From the IMG/VR virus record IMGVR_UViG_3300010885_052704, positions 1 through 40,753 of that record: 40,753 nt of DNA. The stretch is one strand, 5' to 3'. Source of the stretch: a virus. The notes beneath the pieces were generated by a model. The model saw only the letters and a program-made list of their open reading frames with translations. It did not search any database and was not told the DNA's origin. Both the position numbers and the translations under genes were made by a program. This document shows positions 33,280 through 40,070 of this stretch, piece by piece (the first letter of the stretch is position 1; every line of letters starts with the position of its first letter).

Positions 33280-33924
33280 ATGGCTATTTTTGCAAGCAGC
33301 GAAGGCAACAGCAACAATTTTTCCCCAGTACCGGCAGGCACACACATTGGCAGGTGCTATTCCATGATTCACATTGGCACAGCTCCAGAGCTATACATGG
33401 GTCAAGAAAAGGTGATGAACAAAGTAAGGATTTCTTTTGAGCTACCCACGGAGCTAAAGGAATTTAAGGAAGGCGAAGGCGAAAAGCCTATGTCTATTAG
33501 CAAAGACTTCACCCTGTCTATGCACGAAAAGTCTACCCTGAGGAAGATGCTTGAAGGATGGAGGGGCAAAGTATATACCGAAGAAGAAGCAAGGAAAGTT
33601 GACCTCACTAAGCTATTGGGGCAACCTTGCATGTTGACTGTGGTCCACAAAGAGAAGCAAGGCGGTGGCGGCTCTTATGCTACTATCAACAGCATCTCAG
33701 GGCTACCAAAAGGCATCCCTTGCCCACCACAGGTAAATGATACCTTTGAGTGGAACTATGACAATTTCAACCAAGCCAAGTTTGACAAAATCCCTGATTT
33801 CATCAAGGACAGGATGAGGCAAACCAATGAATACAAGAAAGCCGTGGCGCCACACAACCAAGAGGTTGAGAGCCAAACATCAAACAATAATATTGATGAT
33901 GATGATCTTGGATTACCTTTCTAA
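33280..33924 (+). CDS. Single-stranded DNA-binding protein (SSB-like)
   Basis: 214 aa; the ATG follows TATAAAACCAACAAACA. The first 150 residues look like an OB-fold (VPAGTHIGRCYSMIHIG; KVRISFELPTELKEF; LLGQPCMLTVVHKEK). The end is acidic and finishes IDDDDLGLPF, like the C-terminal tip (DDDIPF) by which bacterial SSBs recruit repair and replication enzymes. Similar proteins serve as SSBs in many phages. Location between RHH and recombination genes fits. SSB identity rests mainly on the tail and context. Confidence 0.75.
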   Translation: MAIFASSEGNSNNFSPVPAGTHIGRCYSMIHIGTAPELYMGQEKVMNKVRISFELPTELKEFKEGEGEKPMSISKDFTLSMHEKSTLRKMLEGWRGKVYTEEEARKVDLTKLLGQPCMLTVVHKEKQGGGGSYATINSISGLPKGIPCPPQVNDTFEWNYDNFNQAKFDKIPDFIKDRMRQTNEYKKAVAPHNQEVESQTSNNNIDDDDLGLPF

Positions 33925-33945
33925 AATATCCATAAAACACAACCA

Positions 33946-34074
33946 ATGAGCCACGCATCAGAAAGATTCCTTGAACTAAGGGAGCAAGAGTTAATCAAAG
34001 AGAAAGAATTGGAAGGACAAAGGGAACACCTGCGCCTGACTGCTAAATATGAAACAACCATAAAACCCAAATAA
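33946..34074 (+). CDS. Small helical protein (42 aa)
   Basis: 42 aa, entirely a charged amphipathic helix (SERFLELREQELIKEKELEG). Leader TAAAACACAACCA is typical of the window. It fills the gap between SSB and the Gp157-like gene, 2 bp before the latter. Probably a short coiled coil. No family recognised. Confidence 0.5.
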   Translation: MSHASERFLELREQELIKEKELEGQREHLRLTAKYETTIKPK

Positions 34075-34076
34075 CA

Positions 34077-34580
34077 ATGGCACTATCACTATATCACATA
34101 TCCCAAGAACACATGGACCTGCACAGGCAAATAGAAGCCTGTGCGGATGAGTTAACCCCTGAGCTAGAAGAAGCACTGTTGCTTAATGAGCAAGACTTTG
34201 AAGAAAAAGCCATAAGCTATGGTTTCCTGATAAAAAGGCTACGGGATGATGCTAAGACTGCCAAAGCAGAAAAAGAGCGCGTGGCGGCCATAGAAAAGCG
34301 TTACAACACCCAAGCAGATAGGCTTGAGTTTAATTTGCTCAATGCTATGCACACTTTTGGATTTAATGATGGCATCAAAACACCATTGCTAAAATTGTCC
34401 ATTATGAAATCAAAAGCCTTGATTGTGACCGATGAAACATTGGTGCCGGTGGATTATAAAACCACGGAAACAGTCACAAAAACCATTGTGGATAACAAGC
34501 GCCTAAAGGCTGACCTGATTGATGGGGCTGAGTTGGAAGGAGCCTACATTGAGGTGCGTGATAACCTGCAAATAAAATAA
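34077..34580 (+). CDS. Siphovirus Gp157-like protein
   Basis: 167 aa. The long N-terminal coiled coil (residues 15-85), followed by a beta-rich end (TPLLKLSIMKSKALIVTDET) and a closing IEVRDNLQIK, matches the Gp157 family found next to recombination genes in many phages. Family members have been linked to phage resistance in streptococci and to DNA metabolism, but their mechanism is not settled. It is part of the SSB-RusA unit. Confidence 0.75.
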   Translation: MALSLYHISQEHMDLHRQIEACADELTPELEEALLLNEQDFEEKAISYGFLIKRLRDDAKTAKAEKERVAAIEKRYNTQADRLEFNLLNAMHTFGFNDGIKTPLLKLSIMKSKALIVTDETLVPVDYKTTETVTKTIVDNKRLKADLIDGAELEGAYIEVRDNLQIK

Positions 34581-34584
34581 GGGC

Positions 34585-35040
34585 ATGAAAGTATCTGGCG
34601 AGGCAAGGATAATTAAAGGGAAGTTACCGCCAAACGCATCTGGTGCCATCAAAGAATTTATTGAAGGAAACGAAGGAAAGCTAATTGGCTATTCTTTTGA
34701 AACCATTGGTAAAAAACGCAGCACGCTACAAAATTCCTATTGGTGGGGAATTATTATTAACATGATACAAGCGGAATTTAAGCGCAGGGGAACACCTGCT
34801 AGTGCGGAAGCTGTGCATTATTTTGTAATGAGCAAAAGCGCTATTACTCAGCGAACCGTGGTAAACATGGAGACAGGTGAGATATTAGAAACCATGACAC
34901 GTTCATCCACAGAGCTAACAACTATTGAGTTCTGTGAAATGATTGCCGATGTTCAAAGGTGGGCAGCCGAAGTATTAGATTTGTATTTACCCGATCCAAT
35001 TGCTGAGTTTAGAGAAGAAAAATTAAAACCAAAACCATGA
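34585..35040 (+). CDS. NinB-like recombination-associated protein
   Basis: 151 aa. The motif RSTLQNSYWWGIIINMI (residues 45-61) matches the signature found in NinB/Orf-type recombination mediators and in a large family of Firmicutes phage proteins; the C-terminus (FCEMIADVQRWAAEVLDLYL) is shared with the latter group. NinB binds single-stranded DNA and helps load recombinases. The gene overlaps RusA by 4 bp, as expected for a recombination pair. Placement within NinB is tentative. Confidence 0.6.
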   Translation: MKVSGEARIIKGKLPPNASGAIKEFIEGNEGKLIGYSFETIGKKRSTLQNSYWWGIIINMIQAEFKRRGTPASAEAVHYFVMSKSAITQRTVVNMETGEILETMTRSSTELTTIEFCEMIADVQRWAAEVLDLYLPDPIAEFREEKLKPKP

Positions 35041-35543
35041 GCAAAGGAAAAGGCTTTTCCATGACCGATATTGCCAAGCTACAAGCCAAAGGGTTAAAAA
35101 TTACGGGCTTAGAGCCACGCATTAGCCAAGGTAAGGTGTTTGTATCAGAGCCAAAGGAAAGTGTGCCCAGCGATGGTTCTTTGCTTGTTTTTGAGGGGTT
35201 AAAACTTTTTGTTGGCACCAATGTTGACCGGTTGCGCCATTGGGCAGCACGAGCAGCAGAAAAGAAAATTTTTGCCTATCAAATATTGGCACAGAACCCA
35301 AAAAAGTTTGAGGGCAAAGTAAAAATTACCATGACAAGATATACTGTTGGTCAAATGGACGAGGACAATCTTGGCACCAGTTATAAATCCTGTGGCGATA
35401 CTTTGGTAAAAATGGGCATCATTAAAGATGATTCCCCTCAGTATGTGAAGTTTATTGCCAAACAGGTAAAAGTAAAAACCCGCAAAGAACAAAAAGTAAC
35501 CGTGCATATCGAACAGTATCACGGGGAAGAAGAATTTTTATAA
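35037..35543 (+). CDS. rusA: RusA-like Holliday-junction resolvase
   Basis: 168 aa. The RusA signature is clear: Asp108 and Asp110-Asn-Leu (MDEDNL), a conserved helix with Asp121 (SCGDTLVKMGIIK) and Asp131-Asp132 after it. These acidic residues bind the metal that cuts branched DNA. The N-terminal 70 residues are an extension beyond the usual 120-aa RusA and begin with a basic region. It would resolve recombination intermediates or trim branches before packaging. Directly after its stop begins a foldable non-coding region. Confidence 0.8.
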   Translation: MSKGKGFSMTDIAKLQAKGLKITGLEPRISQGKVFVSEPKESVPSDGSLLVFEGLKLFVGTNVDRLRHWAARAAEKKIFAYQILAQNPKKFEGKVKITMTRYTVGQMDEDNLGTSYKSCGDTLVKMGIIKDDSPQYVKFIAKQVKVKTRKEQKVTVHIEQYHGEEEFL

Positions 35544-35713
35544 GCCACCAATGTTTGAATCCTGGCTATGATTAAGTGGTTTTAGCGATAGTGCAGGGTT
35601 GGCATTGGTGGTAATAGTTTCCCAATGAACCTGAGCCGTTGTATCTCAGCGTGGTATGCTTTAAGTACATAATTTATGAGCCACGTGTGGGGTAGCGGCC
35701 AGGAGTCGGGCTA
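35544..35713 (+). ncRNA. Candidate structured non-coding RNA
   Basis: The 188 bp between RusA and the adenine methyltransferase hold no credible ORF. A 10-bp stem GCCACCAATG (35544-35553)/CATTGGTGGT (35603-35612) encloses a second stem AATCCTG (35558-35564)/CAGGGTT (35594-35600) and a third CTAT (35566-35569)/ATAG (35588-35591). Three further hairpins follow: CTGAG/CTCAG (35631-35649), CGTGGT/GCCACG (35650-35685) and TAGC-CC/GG-GCTA (35693-35713). The region looks more G+C-rich than its surroundings, as structured RNAs often are in such genomes. No known RNA family is recognised. Confidence 0.6.
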
Positions 35714-35731
35714 ATTTTTAAAAATGACTAT

Positions 35732-36349
35732 ATGGAATTGGATTTTGGCAACAAGGAAATAGTGCCGAAGCAAAAAGATTGGACGGGCAATAGGCGAACA
35801 ACTTTTGCCACATTGGGAGCAAGTTCACATGCGGATCACAAAAGAGAAGCAAACGATTATTATGCAACAGAGCCAGCAGCACTAGAAAAAGCTCCATTCC
35901 TACATTTGCTAAATAATGTTTGGGAACCCGCATGCGGTGAAGGGCATTTGTCAAAAGTGTTAGTAGAAAAAGGCATCCATGGCAAGTCAAGTGATTTAAT
36001 AGCCCGTGGGTATGGCGAAGTGCAGAATTTTCTTACTACTAAAGAGCCCTGGAATGGTTCTATTGTTACCAATCCACCTTTTAAATATGCGGCTCAATTT
36101 GTTGTAAAAGCTTTAAGCCTAGTTCCTGATGGTGAATATGTGTGCATGTTTTTACGCATACAGTTTTTAGAATCGGCTGAGCGCAAAAGCTTATTTGAAA
36201 CAATGCCCCCAAAATACGTATATGTGGCAAGCAAAAGATTGCAATGCGGCATAAACGGTAAATTTGGAGGCAGTAGTGCTGCGTGTTACGCATGGTTTGT
36301 TTGGCAAAAAGGGTATCAAGGAGACATGGTATTGCGGTTATTTAATTAA
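35732..36349 (+). CDS. DNA N6-adenine methyltransferase-like protein
   Basis: 205 aa. Motif I WEPACGEG (residues 64-71) binds S-adenosylmethionine and motif IV NPPF (residues 114-117) is the catalytic loop of amino methyltransferases; NDYYATEPAA (41-50) precedes motif I as in phage Dam-like enzymes. There is little room for a separate recognition domain, so specificity may be broad. It ends with a 4-bp overlap against the convergent minus operon, without a terminator. Adenine rather than cytosine-N4 is inferred from NPPF. Confidence 0.82.
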   Translation: MELDFGNKEIVPKQKDWTGNRRTTFATLGASSHADHKREANDYYATEPAALEKAPFLHLLNNVWEPACGEGHLSKVLVEKGIHGKSSDLIARGYGEVQNFLTTKEPWNGSIVTNPPFKYAAQFVVKALSLVPDGEYVCMFLRIQFLESAERKSLFETMPPKYVYVASKRLQCGINGKFGGSSAACYAWFVWQKGYQGDMVLRLFN

Positions 36350-36693
36350 GCTCCGTGGATATGTTTTATAGCCATGGCATTGCATAGCTCATCGGTGGCA
36401 ATCATTTGCCCGTGGAGCGCAGCCCTGTTTTTGGATAGTTTTTCAATCTCAGCATCCATTTTTTCCATCTCCTCAAATTGTTTCTTGTATAATTTGCTTA
36501 TAGCCATCAAGTCATCGTTGGATGCCAATGGTGTCCCTAGCTTGGGCAAATATTGCTCAGGTGCGTGCTTGTTGTTGCTTCTGCATAGCTTGCAAATGTC
36601 ATGGAATCCATCGGGCTTGGTTTTCTTGGCACCATAGCCTGAGTCTAGTTTCTTGTTCCTGCCACATTGTGCACACTGTTTCATTCGGATCAT
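36346..36693 (-). CDS. Zinc-binding treble-clef-like protein with coiled coil (115 aa)
   Basis: 115 aa. Cys7-x-x-Cys10 and Cys34-x-x-Cys37 (QCAQCGRNKKLDSGYG; CKLCRSNNK) look like the zinc-ribbon/treble-clef found at the start of small HNH-related phage proteins, but the His/Asn catalytic core is missing. Residues 60-95 are a coiled coil (KLYKKQFEEMEKMDAEIEKL). Last gene of the minus operon; its end overlaps the plus-strand methyltransferase stop. Nucleic-acid binding is likely; function unknown. Confidence 0.65.
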   Translation of the reverse strand: MIRMKQCAQCGRNKKLDSGYGAKKTKPDGFHDICKLCRSNNKHAPEQYLPKLGTPLASNDDLMAISKLYKKQFEEMEKMDAEIEKLSKNRAALHGQMIATDELCNAMAIKHIHGA

Positions 36694-37025
36694 ACTTTCT
36701 CCTTTATGGTTTCTTTAACAGGGTTGTTTAATGGCTCAGTCCACCAATCTTCAATGGTGTCCATAATAGTTTCCAAGGGCACAAAACCGTTGGGGTCAAA
36801 ACAGTGCCTTCCTGTATGGGAATAATCAATGGGGCAATTGCATTTTTGGGGTGGTCTTATGGTGTTAAATTCCTTTAGATATAGCCCTCCATTAACATCA
36901 TAGCCATCAGCAGTGTATATGCCATCTTTGGCTATGTTTACAGACATTTCATCAAAGCATCCGCAGGGCAAATTGCGGTTTATCTCCTTGACTCTTACAA
37001 TTTTTTGCCCTGAGTAAAATCTCAT
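36690..37025 (-). CDS. Unknown Cys-containing protein (111 aa)
   Basis: 111 aa. A beta-rich N-terminus (FYSGQKIVRVKEINRNLP) is followed by Cys21-Gly-Cys23, then CNC (62-64) and Cys75, with His70 and His74 close by, so a metal site is possible. The C-terminus is acidic with a WW pair. ATGA overlaps couple it to both neighbours. No family recognised. Confidence 0.6.
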   Translation of the reverse strand: MRFYSGQKIVRVKEINRNLPCGCFDEMSVNIAKDGIYTADGYDVNGGLYLKEFNTIRPPQKCNCPIDYSHTGRHCFDPNGFVPLETIMDTIEDWWTEPLNNPVKETIKEKV

Positions 37026-37246
37026 ATCATTGGTTTTAATGCAATGATACGGAAATCGGTTTTCTTATACTTGCCCAAAGGTGCGATATACTTTTTGCGC
37101 TCAGCCACACAGCCACAATAGGCTATGCCTTGCTTAATTATGCGCCCATCGTTCCACACTAGCTTCCATTGGGTTGGCTTAGGCTTGCCCGTTGGTAGTC
37201 CTTTCTTTGCCATATAAGCTAGTTTTTGGTAATCATTGTATTTCAT
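37022..37246 (-). CDS. Unknown small basic protein (74 aa)
   Basis: 74 aa, basic (19 Lys/Arg), with a helical start (NDYQKLAYMAKKGLPTGKPK) and a beta-rich middle (WKLVWNDGRIIKQGIAYCGC). The basic charge suggests nucleic-acid binding. It is coupled to the following gene by ATGA and lies 2 bp from the preceding one. No family recognised. Confidence 0.6.
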   Translation of the reverse strand: MKYNDYQKLAYMAKKGLPTGKPKPTQWKLVWNDGRIIKQGIAYCGCVAERKKYIAPLGKYKKTDFRIIALKPMI

Positions 37247-37248
37247 AG

Positions 37249-37566
37249 CTATCCTTTGTATGGTACAAAAAATTCAATTGCTTCAATTCCCTGGGTTAGG
37301 TACTCAGTGTCCACGGTGCAAAGATTGCTCTTTGCGTTCCGTGGGTTCACCTGTGTGCTTACTATGCCGGCTTTCTTTAGCATCATAATATGTTTGCTCA
37401 CTAGGCCCTGTGGCACTGGCAAGTTATCGTGGATGTCTCGGACCATACAGTTTTGGTTGGCCAATATGAAATTTACTATATCCATGCGCTCAGAGTGGGC
37501 AATAGCTTTTGAAAATATGTAGGCAGTTTTTGCCTGTGCTGAGGCCAGTTTTGTCAATGGTGTCAT
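37249..37566 (-). CDS. ArsR-like winged-helix transcription regulator
   Basis: 105 aa. Residues 26-85 match an ArsR-type winged helix: SERMDIVNFILANQNCMVRD, then a recognition helix region VPQGLVSKHIMMLKKAGIVS and a wing (NPRNAKSNLCTVD). No metal-binding Cys pair is present, so it is not a metal sensor. It is the only clear regulator of the minus operon and could control either that operon or host genes. ATGA coupling to the upstream 84-aa gene. Confidence 0.78.
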   Translation of the reverse strand: MTPLTKLASAQAKTAYIFSKAIAHSERMDIVNFILANQNCMVRDIHDNLPVPQGLVSKHIMMLKKAGIVSTQVNPRNAKSNLCTVDTEYLTQGIEAIEFFVPYKG

Positions 37567-37817
37567 TGGGCTTGATTTTTAGGGTTGGCAATTGCTGAGA
37601 TAGCGTTGAAAAGGTTGTCATGGTCAAGCAGGTTGATTGGCTCCGTTTCCCTTTTAAATAGTTTTTCAATGATTTCTTTGGCTTCAAATAGTCCCGATTG
37701 TACTCCAAGCATGTGCATTTTGTCCATCATGTCGGTTTCTGCTTGGTAATCAGTTTGTAGTTCAGCTATTTTTTCGTTTAGCTTGTTTTGCAGGTTGTAA
37801 TATTCGGTAGTAGTCAT
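37563..37817 (-). CDS. Unknown coiled-coil protein (84 aa)
   Basis: 84 aa, helical (YYNLQNKLNEKIAELQTDYQ and GLFEAKEIIEKLFKRETEPI) with Met-rich centre. The leader AAAAACTAACAAAC stands immediately before its ATG, one of the shared leader motifs of this operon. It overlaps the ArsR-like gene by ATGA and may modulate it. No family recognised. Confidence 0.6.
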   Translation of the reverse strand: MTTTEYYNLQNKLNEKIAELQTDYQAETDMMDKMHMLGVQSGLFEAKEIIEKLFKRETEPINLLDHDNLFNAISAIANPKNQAQ

Positions 37818-37821
37818 GTTT

Positions 37822-37831
37822 GTTAGTTTTT
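37822..37831 (-). promoter_or_regulatory. Shared leader motif AAAAACTAAC
   Basis: Exact copy ending 4 bp before the start of the 84-aa gene. It probably acts as an A-rich ribosome entry element, as Bacteroidota mRNAs generally lack Shine-Dalgarno sequences. Confidence 0.5.
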
Positions 37832-37850
37832 ATGGGTTATGAATAGTTTT

Positions 37851-38006
37851 TTATTGTTCATTTGTTGCCACTGTCTCCTGATGGTGCTTATAGGGCTTAC
37901 AGTGGTGGCAAAGGTAGTAAGTTAGGCTCACTATCACTAAGGATGCCAATAGTGCAATATAGGCACTTTTATCAGCGTATTTGTAGATGGTTTTGATTAG
38001 GCTCAT
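37851..38006 (-). CDS. Single-pass membrane protein (51 aa)
   Basis: 51 aa with one membrane helix (SAYIALLASLVIVSLTYYLC, residues 14-33), a basic N-terminus and a His/Cys-rich stretch after the helix (HHCKPYKHH), suggesting an outward-facing tail that could bind metal. Leader CAATTAAAAAACT. Small membrane proteins in phage accessory operons often alter host envelope properties or block superinfection; that is inference. Confidence 0.55.
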   Translation of the reverse strand: MSLIKTIYKYADKSAYIALLASLVIVSLTYYLCHHCKPYKHHQETVATNEQ

Positions 38007-38012
38007 AGTTTT

Positions 38013-38243
38013 TTAATTGAGGGATGATACAAATAGTTTATTGTCCTTTCGGGCTATGCCAATAAACCACCTTGAGTGCTTACTATCGGTGTCCCATTCC
38101 AGTTTTGCCACAGGCTTGCCAATCACCCCGTGCTTAAACAAATAGTTTGCCCGCTTTTGGAATCCTGCCACATGGCGCTCAAGCTCATGGTCCGATTCGG
38201 CTTTGAGCCTTGCTACTTGGTTAATTAGTTTTGCGTCGCTCAT
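38013..38243 (-). CDS. Unknown small protein (76 aa)
   Basis: 76 aa: a charged helix (LINQVARLKAESDHELERHV) then beta strands (VAKLEWDTDSKHSRWFIGIA; NKLFVSSL). Its ATG shares one base with the stop of the 43-aa membrane peptide (TAATG). The alpha then beta layout is like small host-factor binders, but nothing is recognised. Confidence 0.6.
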   Translation of the reverse strand: MSDAKLINQVARLKAESDHELERHVAGFQKRANYLFKHGVIGKPVAKLEWDTDSKHSRWFIGIARKDNKLFVSSLN

Positions 38244-38374
38244 TATTTGGGGTTTGAAATGATGTAAAATAAGGCAACATACAATATAGCTCCGATTATG
38301 GGCAAAATAGCTTCTGCAACGTGCTCAAATGTTGTTTCCCTGGTAACGGGTTCACTTTTGTGTTTTCGTTTCAT
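38243..38374 (-). CDS. Single-pass membrane peptide (43 aa)
   Basis: 43 aa with a basic N-terminus (KRKHK) and one membrane helix (AILPIIGAILYVALFYIIS, residues 22-40). It shares one base with the next gene (TAATG overlap). Together with the 51-aa membrane protein it gives the operon two tiny membrane products. No family recognised. Confidence 0.5.
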   Translation of the reverse strand: MKRKHKSEPVTRETTFEHVAEAILPIIGAILYVALFYIISNPK

Positions 38375-38386
38375 GGTGAGCTTGTT

Positions 38387-38596
38387 TTACAATGCGTTAA
38401 TTAATGGTATTAATTGCCAGTTTGGTTCTTTCAGCCAACCCACACAAAATACGGTGCATTGCCGCCTGAATGGTTTTGGCATTTGCCCAAATAGTTTGAG
38501 GGCGTTAACATCATCTCCCTGGCTCAAGTTGGCTGCAATTAGCTTGTAATAATCTTCATTGGTGCGTAGCCCGTGGGCAAATAGTAAGTTTTTCAT
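38387..38596 (-). CDS. Unknown small protein (69 aa)
   Basis: 69 aa: KNLLFAHGLRTNEDYYKLIA, then an Asn/Leu helix, a basic RRQC segment and a C-terminal hydrophobic end (WQLIPLINAL). Its start shares one base with the stop of a 19-aa frame upstream. No family recognised. Confidence 0.55.
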   Translation of the reverse strand: MKNLLFAHGLRTNEDYYKLIAANLSQGDDVNALKLFGQMPKPFRRQCTVFCVGWLKEPNWQLIPLINAL

Positions 38597-38655
38597 TATT
38601 TCTTGATTTTTAACTGGTTAACAGGAATGCCTAGTTTATTAGCAATTTCATCCAT
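38596..38655 (-). CDS. Possible micro-ORF with HTH-like sequence (19-32 aa)
   Basis: From the ATG at 38655 the product is 19 aa (DEIANKLGIPVNQLKIKK), which reads like half of a helix-turn-helix. The frame stays open upstream to about 38697 without an ATG, so a non-standard start could give some 32 aa. It joins the next gene by TAATG. Could be a remnant of a larger regulator. Confidence 0.3.
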   Translation of the reverse strand: MDEIANKLGIPVNQLKIKK

Positions 38656-38700
38656 ACTGAATTCCTTTATAGGCTTAGTACGATTATTTACAATGTTTCC

Positions 38701-38979
38701 TTATGAATTCTCAAAATAAATTTTATTGCCATTGGCATCATATTCCCTTTTAACCCAATTTCCATTTGAATTCTCCCAATAGACTTGATTGCCATTGGCA
38801 TCATATTCTCTTTTACACCAATCTCCATCTGAATCCGCCCAATAGACTTGATTGCCATTGGCATCATATTCTCTTTTAACCCAATATCCATCTGAATTCT
38901 CATGATAGACTACATTGCCATTGGCATGAATTTCAAATGGAAATGACTTGATGTTTAGTTGTTGTGCGATTGTTTTCAT
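38701..38979 (-). CDS. YD-type repeat protein (92 aa)
   Basis: 92 aa from the ATG at 38979. After a 25-residue start, 21-residue units follow: HANGNVVYHENSDGYWVKRE, DANGNQVYWADSDGDWCKRE, DANGNQVYWENSNGNWVKRE and a partial DANGNKIYFENS. They resemble the YD repeats of RHS-type beta structures and the short repeat proteins seen in other Bacteroidota phages. Copy number probably varies. AAAAACTAAC precedes the start by 4 bp. Function unknown; binding of a host protein or sugar is possible. Confidence 0.7.
   Translation of the reverse strand: MKTIAQQLNIKSFPFEIHANGNVVYHENSDGYWVKREYDANGNQVYWADSDGDWCKREYDANGNQVYWENSNGNWVKREYDANGNKIYFENS
38725..38933 (-). repeat. 63-bp tandem DNA repeats in the YD-repeat gene
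   Basis: The shared segment ATTGCCATTGGCAT (+ strand) starts at 38725, 38788, 38851 and 38914, exactly 63 bp apart. The three inner units are nearly identical at DNA level, including silent positions, which points to recent duplication and likely copy-number change. Confidence 0.9.
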
Positions 38980-38980
38980 G

Positions 38981-39178
38981 TTAGTTAGTTTTTTGGTTAA
39001 TAGTTTTTGAAAAATCAATAGGGGTGCTCAGGTCAATAATTGCTATCCTTATTCTGTCATACCCGTTGGCCAGTGCCCACTTTTTAGCTTTTGCAATGTG
39101 CTCAGGGTTATTAGTTATTAATTGCTCACAATAATCGGGATCACCTATTTTGGTTGCCCATAAAATAGTTTCCTTCAT
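38981..39178 (-). CDS. Unknown small protein (65 aa)
   Basis: 65 aa, alpha/beta: LWATKIGDPDYCEQLITNNP then a helix (EHIAKAKKWALANGYDRIRI). The spacing pattern strand-helix-strand resembles a small Rossmann-like or ferredoxin-like fragment. It overlaps the next upstream gene by ATGA. No family recognised. Confidence 0.6.
   Translation of the reverse strand: MKETILWATKIGDPDYCEQLITNNPEHIAKAKKWALANGYDRIRIAIIDLSTPIDFSKTINQKTN
38984..38993 (-). promoter_or_regulatory. Shared leader motif AAAAACTAAC
   Basis: Exact copy ending 4 bp before the start of the YD-repeat gene; same proposed role as the other copies in this operon. Confidence 0.5.
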
Positions 39179-39420
39179 AATTGATACCCGATTGACTCAA
39201 GCTCCTGCCTTAGTTGCTTGCTTTGCTTATAGCTTGCCAAGGGCAATTCCTCAAAGTAGTTCCTGCTACATTGGCTATGTTGCCCATTGCTTGAGTAGCA
39301 ATTTACTATGCCTGTTCCATATAGTTTTAGGTTGTAAAATTCCCTTGGCCATATTGCGAGAATCGTGCCATCAGGCTCAATATAGAATTGTATTAGGGTT
39401 GTTGTTTCTGTGTTTGTCAT
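39175..39420 (-). CDS. Unknown small protein (81 aa)
   Basis: 81 aa. An N-terminal beta part (LIQFYIEPDGTILAIWPREF) and a Ser/Asn/Gln-rich middle with two Cys lead to a helical end (SYKQSKQLRQELESIG). AAAAACTAAC lies just before its start. ATGA coupled to the 65-aa gene. No family recognised. Confidence 0.6.
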   Translation of the reverse strand: MTNTETTTLIQFYIEPDGTILAIWPREFYNLKLYGTGIVNCYSSNGQHSQCSRNYFEELPLASYKQSKQLRQELESIGYQL

Positions 39421-39425
39421 GGCTT

Positions 39426-39435
39426 GTTAGTTTTT
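39426..39435 (-). promoter_or_regulatory. Shared leader motif AAAAACTAAC
   Basis: Exact copy ending 5 bp before the start of the 81-aa gene (AAAAACTAAC-AAGCC-ATG). Confidence 0.5.
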
Positions 39436-39439
39436 AAGG

Positions 39440-40048
39440 TTAGAATCCTGCTAGTATTGCATTGTGCTGTTCTTTTGATAGTCCTAGTTTAAAACGTAGT
39501 ACCCAATGCGCATCAGATAATTCGTTGGCAAAGGGTATATTTTTGCTGTTTAGGTATTGTTTCATTTTTTCAACTGCTTCCAGTACGCTATTTGAGGCAT
39601 AAAAGATAAATGTACCGATACCATATTCCGTGGTATAAAAACCATAGCGACATATAACATCGTGAATTTCAGCGGAAGCAAAATTTTGCTCCACTTGCTC
39701 AAGTAGGGCTTTTTTGTTATACATATTGCTGCGGTGGTGACAATAGGCAAATTCCTTTTGCTCCTCTGTTTTGTCATTCCAGTAGTATTGTTTGCCTCCA
39801 TATACATGGTCATATGCCAATGGGTTAGGTTCAAAGTACTTGGTTGAAAAAGTAGTAATAAAAGTTTTTAGGATTTTCTCCTCGCTTTTTGGGCTTGTCC
39901 AGTAAAAGCCAACTTTGCACCCTGTTACTGGCAGTGTACGCTCAATCCAGTACTTTGTTTCCAGTTCTATATTTTCGCCTGTGGCAAGTAGCGTAAAGTT
40001 TCTACCTGTAATTGCTTGGATTAGTTTGTTGAAGTTTGAAGCTTTCAT
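39440..40048 (-). CDS. Unknown protein (202 aa), largest of the minus operon
   Basis: 202 aa, alpha/beta, aromatic-rich. Notable segments are NFTLLATGENIELETKYWIE, KVGFYWTSPKSEEKIL, a Tyr/His-rich part (EFAYCHHRSNMYNKK) and VICRYGFYTTEYGIGTFIFY. No signal peptide, membrane helix or known catalytic motif. Leader variant TAAAAACCAAAAAC before the ATG. Size and operon position make it a candidate for a host-takeover or anti-defence protein, but only by context. Confidence 0.65.
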   Translation of the reverse strand: MKASNFNKLIQAITGRNFTLLATGENIELETKYWIERTLPVTGCKVGFYWTSPKSEEKILKTFITTFSTKYFEPNPLAYDHVYGGKQYYWNDKTEEQKEFAYCHHRSNMYNKKALLEQVEQNFASAEIHDVICRYGFYTTEYGIGTFIFYASNSVLEAVEKMKQYLNSKNIPFANELSDAHWVLRFKLGLSKEQHNAILAGF

Positions 40049-40070
40049 GTTTTTGGTTTTTAGTTTTTGA

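Noticed and set aside
35544-35612. tRNA-like element: 69 nt with a 7-bp outer stem
   Set aside because: The outer stem continues to 10 bp, there is no T-arm with a TTCRA loop before the 3' arm, no proper anticodon arm and no CCA. It is better read as part of a larger RNA fold.
35631-35713. Possible tRNA with D-arm-like CTCAGCGTGG
   Set aside because: The acceptor ends do not pair over 7 bp, and no T-loop consensus or balanced anticodon stem is present.
37909-37916. Minus-strand TACCTTTG that fits the -7 consensus
   Set aside because: It is inside the coding part of the 51-aa membrane protein and has no -33 element at 19-21 bp.
38725-38933. CRISPR-like array
   Set aside because: The 63-bp units are in-frame coding repeats without unique spacers, and no cas gene is present.
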